Of a DNA stretch of 64,000 nucleotides, positions 27,593-35,239 are shown in pieces. Each line of letters opens with the position of its first letter. Position 1 is the first letter of the stretch. This stretch comes from Mongoliitalea daihaiensis (GTDB lineage Bacteria; Bacteroidota; Bacteroidia; Cytophagales; Cyclobacteriaceae). The translations under genes were made by a program, and so were the position numbers. The DNA is taken from positions 3,074,001 through 3,138,000 of the forward strand of contig NZ_CP063779.1 of assembly GCF_021596945.1 (NCBI RefSeq), given 5' to 3'. A model generated the notes under the pieces. That model was not told where the DNA came from. It saw nothing but the letters and a program-made list of their open reading frames with translations, and searched no databases.

Positions 27593-28966
27593 TTATTTGT
27601 TACCAAAGGTTCTGATGGCATTTTGATCAATGGCATATACAGCCATAGCACTTTGAACAAAGCCTTTGATCAATTCATCCACCCCAAGACCTAACTGTCC
27701 GAAATTCCGAATATCAAAGAGCATCAGCCGCTCATCTGCATAGGTCCAGCCGTCGTCACCTTTGATAGAAAGGTTCGTTCCGTATACTTCCCAAGAGTTC
27801 ATGTCCTGTGGAAGCGGTTGATTTAATGGGTAGCCAGATCTTCGGGAGTAAACAGCCAAGGGACGGATGCCCTCCTCTGTAGCATGCATCATTAATCTCA
27901 AGTCAAATGCATAGCTTCTGCCCTTATTGTCAGGAATAGTTCCCACATGATACCATGCTTGTGTTGGGTCCAATCCTTTGTTATAATTGCTATGAATTAG
28001 TTGTTGAATTAAATAAGTGTCTTTTGGGTCAATCTGGCTTAAAGCAAAAGCCAATTCTTTTTCAGAAACAACCGTATATACCCCTTGACCTGCATTGGAA
28101 TCAGGAACTTTGATCACCATATTTCCTCCCATAATATCGAAGTATTTTTTCAATTCATGGTAGGGCACATTGGTGAAGGTCTTGGGGGTAAAAATACTGA
28201 TTCCTTCCTCTTTGAATTCATTATTGAAGTGATCGTATGCACCACTTGCTACTTCTTTATTTCTTCCTCCTGCCAGACATGCCTCGATTGGATTCAAGAT
28301 AAGTGTTTTGGTTTTTTGTGGCAACCTGGTCCATGGTTCCTGTGTGACATAGCGAAAGGCAGCGCGGATTGGAGTCCATTCCTCCCGGTGATTACGGATA
28401 TGCATGATTCCTTCTTTGAAGTGTACAGGTGGATTGGTATCAGCCTTGTCAAATTTAGCTAAGTACACATTTTCCCCAAATACATCTGCAATGGTTGCTG
28501 CATAGCCAACATTTTCCATAGGGTTTTTATCATAGATCACTGCCAAGCTCCCCTCCATGTTTTGCGCATCTACCATTGGCTTGAATGTCTTTTCAATCAG
28601 GCGTTTATACCCACCTTGCTCAACATTCAGGTCTAATAGTGGCATGGACTTTTGACCGGAAGGGCAGGAGTTGGTCTCAATTACAGCAAGTTTTCTATTC
28701 CCCTCATGATTGGTCACATGCATCAAGTCCGTTCCCGCCCATCTAAAATAAGTGGGTTGGTACGTCAAAACTTTTAGTATGGCTTGTGGATTACAAGAGG
28801 GATGCAGACGCTGATAGCGTTCTACCATCTGCTGATGGGAAAGGTTGAGGAAGTAAGAAACCAAAGGATGTATATTGGAGTTGAGCACTCTGGGGTACCA
28901 ATGCTCTGTCGCCTCAAAATCACCTGATTCAACTAAATGGACATTTTTGGAAATCGAAAGTCTCAT
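27593..28966 (-). CDS. Putative ATP-grasp superfamily enzyme, function unknown
   Basis: 457 residues, no signal peptide or membrane segment. The C-terminal half carries ATP-grasp-like elements in order: NMVIKVPDSNAGQGVY (nucleotide-binding Lys and glycine loop), TYLIQQLI (hinge), AFDLRLMM (D-x-R, metal/phosphate site) and TNLSIKG (metal-binding Asn region). The N-terminal half has VIETNSCPSGQKSMPLL, possibly a substrate site. Such enzymes form amide or ester bonds to carboxylates using ATP. I do not recognise the specific family. It sits between a TauE-like permease gene and a lone receiver, 20-34 bases apart, so the three are probably an operon. A role in making a small peptide-like compound is possible but unproven. 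Confidence 0.65.
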   Translation of the reverse strand: MRLSISKNVHLVESGDFEATEHWYPRVLNSNIHPLVSYFLNLSHQQMVERYQRLHPSCNPQAILKVLTYQPTYFRWAGTDLMHVTNHEGNRKLAVIETNSCPSGQKSMPLLDLNVEQGGYKRLIEKTFKPMVDAQNMEGSLAVIYDKNPMENVGYAATIADVFGENVYLAKFDKADTNPPVHFKEGIMHIRNHREEWTPIRAAFRYVTQEPWTRLPQKTKTLILNPIEACLAGGRNKEVASGAYDHFNNEFKEEGISIFTPKTFTNVPYHELKKYFDIMGGNMVIKVPDSNAGQGVYTVVSEKELAFALSQIDPKDTYLIQQLIHSNYNKGLDPTQAWYHVGTIPDNKGRSYAFDLRLMMHATEEGIRPLAVYSRRSGYPLNQPLPQDMNSWEVYGTNLSIKGDDGWTYADERLMLFDIRNFGQLGLGVDELIKGFVQSAMAVYAIDQNAIRTFGNK

Positions 28967-28985
28967 ATGTTCTTTATTCTTATTA

Positions 28986-29738
28986 TTAACTTAAGTTGAT
29001 TAGTTCCTGAATGTAATCTTTGTTTTTCCAAAGCATCAGGATTCCACTGAGGACCATGGAGGCCACCACTATTTTTCTGAAAAACAATTCAGAAATTTTT
29101 GCAAGGATTAATTTTCCGAAGTAAACGGCTATCATGGAAGAAATTCCGATCATGATTCCGAATTTCAAAACTTCTCCCGTAACAAACCCAAAATATGCAT
29201 AGCTGATAATTTTTGTGATGTGAAGGACGATCGCATTGGCCGACCGGGTGCCCAATAAGCTTTCCTTACTGATACCATAATTAAGGTATGCGGAATTCAT
29301 CAAAGGCCCAACACCACCAATGAGGCCTGACAAAAAGGCCACGACAAGACCCATGGGAGCAAAATGCCAGGCTTTCACCTGAAATCCTGTTTTACGTTGC
29401 TTTTTATTCCATTGAAAAACGGTCGAAAGCAATAAAAGACCAATTAAAATTTGTAGAAAATCAGCAGATAGACTCGCAAACATTCTTGCTCCCAGTAATG
29501 AACCAATAATTGTGGAAGGGAAAAGCCATCCAAATAATTTCCAATCGATATACTTCCAAAAGAAAAAAACTTTGGAAGTACTACTCATACCTATACTGAT
29601 TGCCATTACAGGAGCTACAGCTTTGACACCTACAACCACCGCAACAAGTGGCATAAGCAACAAGCTTGCTCCACCTCCAGTCAAGGTGCTTAGGATGAAT
29701 ACTATAAAGGCGCCAATTAAAACGAGTATTAGTTGCAT
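28986..29738 (-). CDS. TauE/SafE-family membrane permease
   Basis: About 250 residues from the ATG at 29738; another in-frame ATG at 29762 would add eight polar residues. The protein has roughly seven to eight membrane helices and the family's paired glycine-rich half-repeats: STLTGGGASLLLMPLV near the start and SGLIGGVGPLMNSAYL in the middle. TauE/SafE proteins export sulfite or sulfo-organic anions, or act as general organic-anion permeases. The substrate here is unknown. It is the first gene of the minus-strand run with the ATP-grasp-like enzyme and the receiver, so it might export or import that enzyme's product or substrate. A second, differently regulated TauE-family gene is at 37881. 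Confidence 0.88.
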   Translation of the reverse strand: MQLILVLIGAFIVFILSTLTGGGASLLLMPLVAVVVGVKAVAPVMAISIGMSSTSKVFFFWKYIDWKLFGWLFPSTIIGSLLGARMFASLSADFLQILIGLLLLSTVFQWNKKQRKTGFQVKAWHFAPMGLVVAFLSGLIGGVGPLMNSAYLNYGISKESLLGTRSANAIVLHITKIISYAYFGFVTGEVLKFGIMIGISSMIAVYFGKLILAKISELFFRKIVVASMVLSGILMLWKNKDYIQELINLS

Positions 29739-29823
29739 GAATAAGCTTTGTTTAAAAAGCATGCAGTCTTCAGTCTCTTGAAATAGAATCCTTTAAAATC
29801 ACATGCGGAACGAGTTCTAAATA

Positions 29824-29839
29824 TGAAAATACCGTGCCT
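29824..29839 (-). promoter_or_regulatory. Candidate sigma-54 promoter of the TauE / ATP-grasp / receiver operon
   Basis: The minus strand reads AGGCACGGTATTTTCA, matching TGGCAC-N5-TTGCA at 9 of 11 defined positions (first base A, and T for G in the -12 element). It lies 62-101 bases before the possible ATG codons and 81-150 bases from the palindromic sites at 29920-29974. Confidence 0.5.
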
Positions 29840-29919
29840 AAATTGTTTTAATGTTTAATTTTTAACGGAAATTTAGATTTAATGATTAAACTATCAAGAA
29901 TTACCATGTGTAAGTGTGA

Positions 29920-29974
29920 CCCAATTTGAGGTATTTTTACACAGTTTTAAAAAGTCTCTTTGTCCCAATGTTTT
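29920..29974. promoter_or_regulatory. Candidate upstream activator sites between divergent sigma-54 promoters
   Basis: CCCAATTTGAGG (29920-29931) is an imperfect palindrome of the CCCAA..TGGG type. GTCCCAATG (29962-29970) repeats the left half of the site at 35120. They lie between candidate sigma-54 promoters pointing both ways. Apart from these signals and the small ORF at 30078, the 29763-30356 gap holds no gene that I can see. Confidence 0.4.
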
Positions 29975-30050
29975 TAAAAGAACCTGTTTTTTTAGAATAA
30001 AAGTGATTTTTTGATAGAAAAAGCAAAACTTTATTTTGAATTGAATCTAC

Positions 30051-30066
30051 TGGAACGATTTCTGTT
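30051..30066 (+). promoter_or_regulatory. Weak candidate sigma-54 promoter of the 52-residue ORF
   Basis: TGGAACGATTTCTGTT has a near-consensus -24 part (TGGAAC) but GT in place of GC ten bases later. It lies 12 bases before the small ORF and about 80 bases after the GTCCCAATG half-site. Confidence 0.3.
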
Positions 30067-30077
30067 TTTCTAAGAGT

Positions 30078-30236
30078 ATGAAAAAGAGGATTCTCATCTA
30101 TATTTTCCTTCTACTAAATCTATTGATTATTGGACTTGCCTTAACAGATGTAGGGAACAAAATCATTTGGCATACTACACAGCCAGTTGAGCAATTTCAA
30201 GCGAACGAAGTAGAGCAACAATTCTATGTGCAATAG
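30078..30236 (+). CDS. Small membrane-anchored or secreted peptide, 52 residues, unknown
   Basis: The frame is ATG at 30078 to TAG at 30236. The peptide starts KKR and then has a strongly hydrophobic helix (about 5-22, ILIYIFLLLNLLIIGLAL). A polar tail rich in Gln and Glu ends it (QPVEQFQANEVEQQFYVQ). The positive-inside pattern points to a single-pass inner-membrane protein or an uncleaved signal anchor with the tail outside. It lies 120 bases before the NtrC-type regulator gene and just after a candidate sigma-54 promoter. The frame is convincing by composition (a hydrophobic core directly after basic residues), but no homologue is known to me. It could be a regulator or an accessory of the kinase. 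Confidence 0.5.
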   Translation: MKKRILIYIFLLLNLLIIGLALTDVGNKIIWHTTQPVEQFQANEVEQQFYVQ

Positions 30237-30356
30237 TTGTTGCTTTGGGAGTGGTTTTACACTTTTGGAGTGGGCTGAATAAAAACCGAACTTTATTTCT
30301 TCATTTCATGATTAAATAGCTATTATTGATAAGTTTTCTTTGAAGCAGACGAGCGA

Positions 30357-31706
30357 ATGAAAAAAATTTTACTGATTGAGGATGACTTGAGTTATCAAAA
30401 GCTTATTAAAAGTTTTTTGACCAAACAAAGCTTCCAAGTTTTTTCTTGTGAACAAAAAAAAGAAGCTTTCAAATGGCTGGAACAAGAAAAAATCGATCTT
30501 GTAATCACTGATTACTGGCTTCCTGACGGGACAGGATTAGATATTTTGAAACAAATCAAAATAAGCTATCCAGCTCTCAAGGTAATTTTTATTTCCAATT
30601 ATTCAGAAGTACGCATTGCAGTAAAAGCGATGAAGGTGGGCGCGTTTGAGTATATCACTAAGCCTATCAATCCTGATGAATTGCTTCAGACAATCAAGCA
30701 AGCATTGAATACTAAAGAGGAGAGCTCTGCACAATCTCAAGAACTCACTTTTGTGGTCGGGAAAAGTCAATCCTTCAAAAAGATTTTCAAGCACGTGGAA
30801 TTGGTGGCCCCCACTGATCTCTCAGTGCTACTCATTGGAGAAACTGGGACTGGTAAAGAATATTTGGCAAGAAAAATCCATGCCTTATCCAATAGAGGCT
30901 CTGGTCCTTTTGTTGCAGTGGATTGCGGTGCCATATCGAGTGACTTGTCAAGTTCAGAATTTTTTGGACATGTCAAAGGAGCATTTACGGGTGCAGTAGG
31001 GGATAAGACGGGATACCTTGAGTTTGCGAATGGAGGAACCTTGTTTTTGGATGAAATAGGAAATCTTCAACCAGAAATTCAATCCAAACTATTACGTGCT
31101 TTACAGGAGCGCTCGGTTAAAAAAGTAGGATCCAATCAGGAAGTACCCCTAGATATCCGGATTATTGCTGCCACCAATGAAGATTTGGAAAATCAACAGC
31201 AATCAAATTTCCGTTTGGATCTATATCATAGAATCAACGAATTCAGAATAGATGTACCGCCTCTTAGAGATAGAAAAGAAGACATTGCCTTGTTTACTGA
31301 GCATTTTCTTCAACAAAGTAATGTACAGTTTAACAAATCGGTGGAAGGATTGAGTGAACAAGTAGCACGTGTTTTTTTTCAACATACATGGCAAGGAAAT
31401 CTTAGAGAACTAAAGAATATATTGAGAAGAGCAGTACTGTTAGCTGAAGCAAGCAAAATAACAGAAGACTTATTACCTGCTGATTTTTTAAAAAGCCCTA
31501 AAACGATGGACGAATCCCCCAATAATCTCTCAGATTATTCTATTACAGATGTTGGTTCTTTTAAAGAGCATACAGAGATTTTGGAAGAAAAATTGATATC
31601 GGAGGCTTTAGAGCTTTTTCGTCATAATAAATCGAAAGCAGCAGCTCATTTGGGTATTGACAGAAAAACCTTGTATTTAAAAATGAAAAAATTTGGAATA
31701 AATTAA
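30357..31706 (+). CDS. Sigma-54-dependent response regulator, NtrC family
   Basis: 449 residues. The receiver domain spans about 1-120 (acidic pair ED at 8-9, phospho-Asp 52 in TDYWLPDG, Lys in TKPINP). The AAA+ activator domain spans about 130-370, with Walker A GETGTGKE (161-168), the sigma-54 contacting GAFTGA loop (208-213), Walker B GGTLFLDEIG (226-235) and arginine-finger region. A C-terminal Fis-type helix-turn-helix covers about 410-449 (KSKAAAHLGIDRKTLYLKM). All catalytic elements are intact, so it should open sigma-54 promoters once phosphorylated. The kinase at 24627 is the obvious candidate partner. Candidate binding palindromes and -24/-12 promoters occur at neighbouring genes on both sides. 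Confidence 0.96.
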   Translation: MKKILLIEDDLSYQKLIKSFLTKQSFQVFSCEQKKEAFKWLEQEKIDLVITDYWLPDGTGLDILKQIKISYPALKVIFISNYSEVRIAVKAMKVGAFEYITKPINPDELLQTIKQALNTKEESSAQSQELTFVVGKSQSFKKIFKHVELVAPTDLSVLLIGETGTGKEYLARKIHALSNRGSGPFVAVDCGAISSDLSSSEFFGHVKGAFTGAVGDKTGYLEFANGGTLFLDEIGNLQPEIQSKLLRALQERSVKKVGSNQEVPLDIRIIAATNEDLENQQQSNFRLDLYHRINEFRIDVPPLRDRKEDIALFTEHFLQQSNVQFNKSVEGLSEQVARVFFQHTWQGNLRELKNILRRAVLLAEASKITEDLLPADFLKSPKTMDESPNNLSDYSITDVGSFKEHTEILEEKLISEALELFRHNKSKAAAHLGIDRKTLYLKMKKFGIN

Positions 31707-31727
31707 AGTTTAGATGAAGTGTTTAAA

Positions 31728-31754
31728 GGCAGCCAAGATTGGCTGCCTTTTTTT
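31728..31754 (+). terminator. Intrinsic terminator after the NtrC-type regulator
   Basis: GGCAGCCAA pairs with TTGGCTGCC around a two-base GA, so the innermost pairs probably open. A run of seven T follows. It lies about 20 bases after the stop codon, in the convergent gap before the TonB receptor gene. Confidence 0.88.
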
Positions 31755-31763
31755 GGTTGGGGT

Positions 31764-34700
31764 TTAATTGAAAATATATCTAACGCCTAATTGCATCTGC
31801 CAAACATCACCTATGTTGGCTGTTCTAACAAATGAATTGCGAGGAATCTCTCCACCTGATGGATTGAGGCGATAGGTAGGCACATTGGTTATCGGATCAA
31901 TATTGACAATGCCGATAGGGCTTTCATTGGCAATGATTTGACCAGTTCCCCAATTGTTATTGAGCATATTGGTGAAGTTGAAAACATCCGCACGCAATTG
32001 CAAGGTATTTCTCTTGCCCCCTACATTGATGAAGAATTCCTGCATGAATGATAAATCCAATCTACCGACTAAGGGAAATTGAACTGCATTTCTCACGGCA
32101 TACATACCTCTTCTTGAATTAAGATGGGAGTCTTGTTGGATAAATTCATTGAAAATATCCCGTTGGTCTTGAGCCGTATAGCTTATGCCATTTAAGGTGA
32201 ATGGTTCAAACTGCATCTCTTGCAATTGGGATTCGGTTGGTACAAATATCAAATCATTTCCTGCTATCAAATCCCCATTGATATCAGTGTTATAGACATA
32301 CGAATCTACACCTTGATTTCTAAGTTCATAAAACAAGGAAATGGTAGAGGCGTAATTTTTCCCATATTCTTTTTTATAACCTACTGAACTGATCAATCGA
32401 TGTCTTTGGTCATCTAGAGAGAACCCAAGTTCAGGGAAATTCCCTCCTCTTACGGAGTGGATGTTTTCATACGATAAAAAATGCTGCGTATTTCCATCTA
32501 CCATGTTTTTGGCTTCGGCATACGTATAAGCTGCCATAGCATGAAGACCGTTGTCAAAATATTTTTTCAATTGGAATGTCAAACTGTAAGAGTATCCCTT
32601 TGATGTATTATCCATAACTACAGCATTGGTAATAGTTGGATTTCTCCGATTAGCTTCATCTGAGAAACCATATAGTGGGCGATTGTCCGGTCCTGCTAAG
32701 TTTCTCGATGATGGTAGTAAATTTGCATCATAGAAAATCAAATCATGCACCTGTGAAGTGTAAATACCTTCTACAGTAGCCACAATTCCGCCCCATATTT
32801 CTTTATCAATTCCTATGTTTGTTCGCCACACTTGCGGATTTCTAAATCGGGGATCTATGTACGCTAGATCGTAAGTTTCAGGTCTGCCTCCATTCTGAGG
32901 AATGTAAGCATTTGGATCTGGATTGAATGGGAAATTCGTTGTATTGTCTTCTCTGATTTGGCCTTGCAGCATCCCATTGGTATTGACCATATTGGAAATG
33001 TTGACATAAATTGGTCTACCGGAGAATAACCCCGTCCCCCCTCTGATTTGGAAAGTTCGATCACCTGTCACATCCCAATTGAAGCCAAGCCGTGGACTCC
33101 ACATAAATTGCGGTTCGGGAAGTCTATCTGTTCTGATTTCAATAGGTTCTCCATTGGGCCTTCTAAAATCAAGCGTTGCAGCTTCAGGATTAAGTAGAGC
33201 TGTTTGATCATAGAATGGCACATCTAATCTAACTCCTAGTGTCAACTTAAAATTATTCGTAACATTGATCTCATCTTGTACATAGGCACTTGCAATGTAT
33301 GCCCTGGTCACTGCTGTTGGTACAGATCCATCGGCAAGAGCTGAGAATTGTCGTTGAAATCTCCTTAATTCAATTGCTTCTCCTGCCGCATCCCGATAAA
33401 AATCATCCAAAGAATTGTAGACATAATGACCAAAGAAGGTAGGAGTAAAGGTGTATTCGAAATTAAAGAGTTCAAAATTTACCCCTGCGGTAAGGGTATG
33501 GTTATTTAAGTAAGCTGAAAAATTATTTTGAAACTGCCAAACATCCGAGTTGAGTGCTCTATTAGGTGAAAGTAAATCTGTACCGAATGTGATGTAATTT
33601 CTTCCATCCTGCAATATATCTACCATAGGGAAATCTCCGCCTTCCCAACTTCTGAAGTTTCTATTGGAGGTAAGCCCAAATCGTAATTCATTAGAAAATC
33701 TGTTCCCGAATGATGAGTTGAGTTCAATGATACCTGAATAAATATTATCGTTCAATAAGTAATTTGAATTTTGGAAATTGAGTGAAAATAGGTTTTGGTT
33801 TCTTCCACCAAATCCCAAAGATGTACGTGCCACTGGTCTATCTCTTGAAGAAATCAAGGTATTGAATCGGGCGCTTAGATGATGGTTTTCATTGATGTTA
33901 TAGTCGAATTTGATCAAAAATTTGTCAGAAACTGTAGGTAAATTATAATCCTCGTACAATCCTGGGTCATAGTCAAAATTGGAAACCAAGAAATTCCTCA
34001 ATTCATCCATATCAGATTGTAGTACTCGGGTTACATTGGCGCCTGTTCTTCCTGGTGCGCTTGCAACAAATGGGGAATTGGGATCTGATCTTCGTTCGGA
34101 TTCTGCCGAAACGAAAAAGAATAACTTGTTTTTGATAATTGGACCACCCAATCTAAATCCGTACTGCTGCACATTGAAATCACTGGTGACTACTTCGGTT
34201 CCTCTTGCGTTGGATCCGACAAGTCTTTCATTCCTGTTGGTTATAAATGCAGAACCTCTAAATTCATTATCTCCGGACCGTGTGATTGCATTAATAGCAG
34301 CACCGGTAAATCCACCTTGGGTTACATCATAAGGGGCAATGTTTACTTGTATTTCTTCAATAGCATCCAGAGAAATAGGAGTAGAGTTGGTTGGAGCCCC
34401 AGGGATTGATCCGGAAAGTCCAAAAGCATTGTTGAAAATACTACCATCCAAAGAAAAGTTGATAGCCTTAGGGTCCTGTCCGGCAAAAGACTCTCCGTTG
34501 GATTGAGGAGTCAATCGGGTAAAATCCTGCACGCTTCTGCTGAGGGTAGGCATCGTTGTTAATGACTCTCTATTGATAGTAGTTGCAGCACCTGTTCGTT
34601 CATCATTGAGCAAGTTGTCCCTAAATCCAGCGACAACAACGGCATCTAATTCAAAATCTTCATCACTCATCTTTGTATTTAAAACGTAGCGTTGCCCCAA

Positions 34701-35006
34701 AGCCAAATTTATGTTTTCATATACTTTAGTTTCAAACCCAATAAAGGAAACTTCAACCCTGTAGGGCCCCCCAGTACGCATGTTGGGGATGGTGAAGCGG
34801 CCATTTGTTTGGGTGACCATCGTGTAAGATGTTCCAGAAGGTGTATGGAGAGCTTGAATGGTTGCCCCAGGTAGTGGTTCATCCATATCATCAGTGATGA
34901 GTCCTGTCATTCCAGCACTCGTGACTCCCTGAGCCTTGGTATTGTTGTAACTTACAAAAAGTACAAGCAATAACCCTAAAGAAATTATGGTAGTAATTTT
35001 TCTCAT
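31764..35006 (-). CDS. Oar-like TonB-dependent receptor with carboxypeptidase-regulatory-like domain
   Basis: 1080 residues. A signal peptide (about 1-25, ending TKAQ) precedes a carboxypeptidase-regulatory-like domain (about 28-118; GMTGLITDDMDEPLPGATI, VEVSFIGFET). A plug follows (DAVVVAGFRDN, LTPQSNGESFAGQDP, FSLDGSIFNNAFGLSG, IEEIQVNIAPYDVTQGGFTGAAINAITRSG is the plug end), then a large barrel ending LGVRYIFN. The APYDVTQGGFTGAAIN type plug and the length are those of Oar-like proteins, known from myxobacterial development and adhesion and common in Bacteroidetes. They are linked to protein export or adhesion as often as to uptake. A good -24/-12 promoter and clustered palindromes lie upstream, so it may belong to the sigma-54 regulon. 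Confidence 0.9.
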   Translation of the reverse strand: MRKITTIISLGLLLVLFVSYNNTKAQGVTSAGMTGLITDDMDEPLPGATIQALHTPSGTSYTMVTQTNGRFTIPNMRTGGPYRVEVSFIGFETKVYENINLALGQRYVLNTKMSDEDFELDAVVVAGFRDNLLNDERTGAATTINRESLTTMPTLSRSVQDFTRLTPQSNGESFAGQDPKAINFSLDGSIFNNAFGLSGSIPGAPTNSTPISLDAIEEIQVNIAPYDVTQGGFTGAAINAITRSGDNEFRGSAFITNRNERLVGSNARGTEVVTSDFNVQQYGFRLGGPIIKNKLFFFVSAESERRSDPNSPFVASAPGRTGANVTRVLQSDMDELRNFLVSNFDYDPGLYEDYNLPTVSDKFLIKFDYNINENHHLSARFNTLISSRDRPVARTSLGFGGRNQNLFSLNFQNSNYLLNDNIYSGIIELNSSFGNRFSNELRFGLTSNRNFRSWEGGDFPMVDILQDGRNYITFGTDLLSPNRALNSDVWQFQNNFSAYLNNHTLTAGVNFELFNFEYTFTPTFFGHYVYNSLDDFYRDAAGEAIELRRFQRQFSALADGSVPTAVTRAYIASAYVQDEINVTNNFKLTLGVRLDVPFYDQTALLNPEAATLDFRRPNGEPIEIRTDRLPEPQFMWSPRLGFNWDVTGDRTFQIRGGTGLFSGRPIYVNISNMVNTNGMLQGQIREDNTTNFPFNPDPNAYIPQNGGRPETYDLAYIDPRFRNPQVWRTNIGIDKEIWGGIVATVEGIYTSQVHDLIFYDANLLPSSRNLAGPDNRPLYGFSDEANRRNPTITNAVVMDNTSKGYSYSLTFQLKKYFDNGLHAMAAYTYAEAKNMVDGNTQHFLSYENIHSVRGGNFPELGFSLDDQRHRLISSVGYKKEYGKNYASTISLFYELRNQGVDSYVYNTDINGDLIAGNDLIFVPTESQLQEMQFEPFTLNGISYTAQDQRDIFNEFIQQDSHLNSRRGMYAVRNAVQFPLVGRLDLSFMQEFFINVGGKRNTLQLRADVFNFTNMLNNNWGTGQIIANESPIGIVNIDPITNVPTYRLNPSGGEIPRNSFVRTANIGDVWQMQLGVRYIFN

Positions 35007-35037
35007 TGGTAGCTTATGTTGGTTTTAAAAACTTAAT

Positions 35038-35053
35038 GGCATTTACTGTGCCG
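35038..35053 (-). promoter_or_regulatory. Candidate sigma-54 promoter of the Oar-like receptor gene
   Basis: The minus strand reads CGGCACAGTAAATGCC. The -24 element GGCAC is exact, and GC follows 10 bases later in ATGC. It lies about 32 bases before the ATG and 41-78 bases from the palindrome cluster. The sequence is partly self-complementary, so it also gives a weaker match on the plus strand. Confidence 0.55.
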
Positions 35054-35093
35054 ATGCCAATTTTCGCGAAATGAGGCAGTTTCAATCCATTTA

Positions 35094-35131
35094 TTGGGGA
35101 TTCTACTGTTGGGATAATGCCCCAATGTGGG
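35094..35131. promoter_or_regulatory. Cluster of CCCAA/TTGGG activator-site-like elements
   Basis: Three elements are seen: TTGGGGA (35094-35100), GTTGGGA (35108-35114) and the palindrome CCCCAATGTGGG (35120-35131). The last is nearly identical to CCCAAAGTGGG at 24517. The first two are half-sites in the opposite orientation. Confidence 0.5.
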
Positions 35132-35202
35132 TTTCCATGAAACAATTTTTTTATTCCCTACAAAAAAGATAGGAAAAGAATAGTATTGAAAAAAATTCAC
35201 AT

Positions 35203-35237
35203 TAGTTTTGCAAAATAAAACATACAAAAACTATAGG
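35203..35237 (+). promoter_or_regulatory. Promoter and Rrf2-type operator of the TonB receptor gene
   Basis: A perfect -7 element TAGTTTTG (35203-35210) is followed by ATACAAAAACTATAGG (35222-35237). The latter matches the operator consensus CTATAAAAATTATAGG at 13 of 16 bases and lies directly before the ATG at 35240. A bound protein would cover the transcription start, a repressor position. No well-placed -33 TTG is seen. Confidence 0.55.
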
Positions 35238-35239
35238 AT

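Noticed and set aside
27593-30236. Graspetide-type peptide modification system (ATP-grasp enzyme plus small peptide gene)
   Set aside because: The 52-residue frame is a membrane anchor without a core rich in Thr, Ser or acidic residues arranged in repeats, and it is divergent from the enzyme gene.
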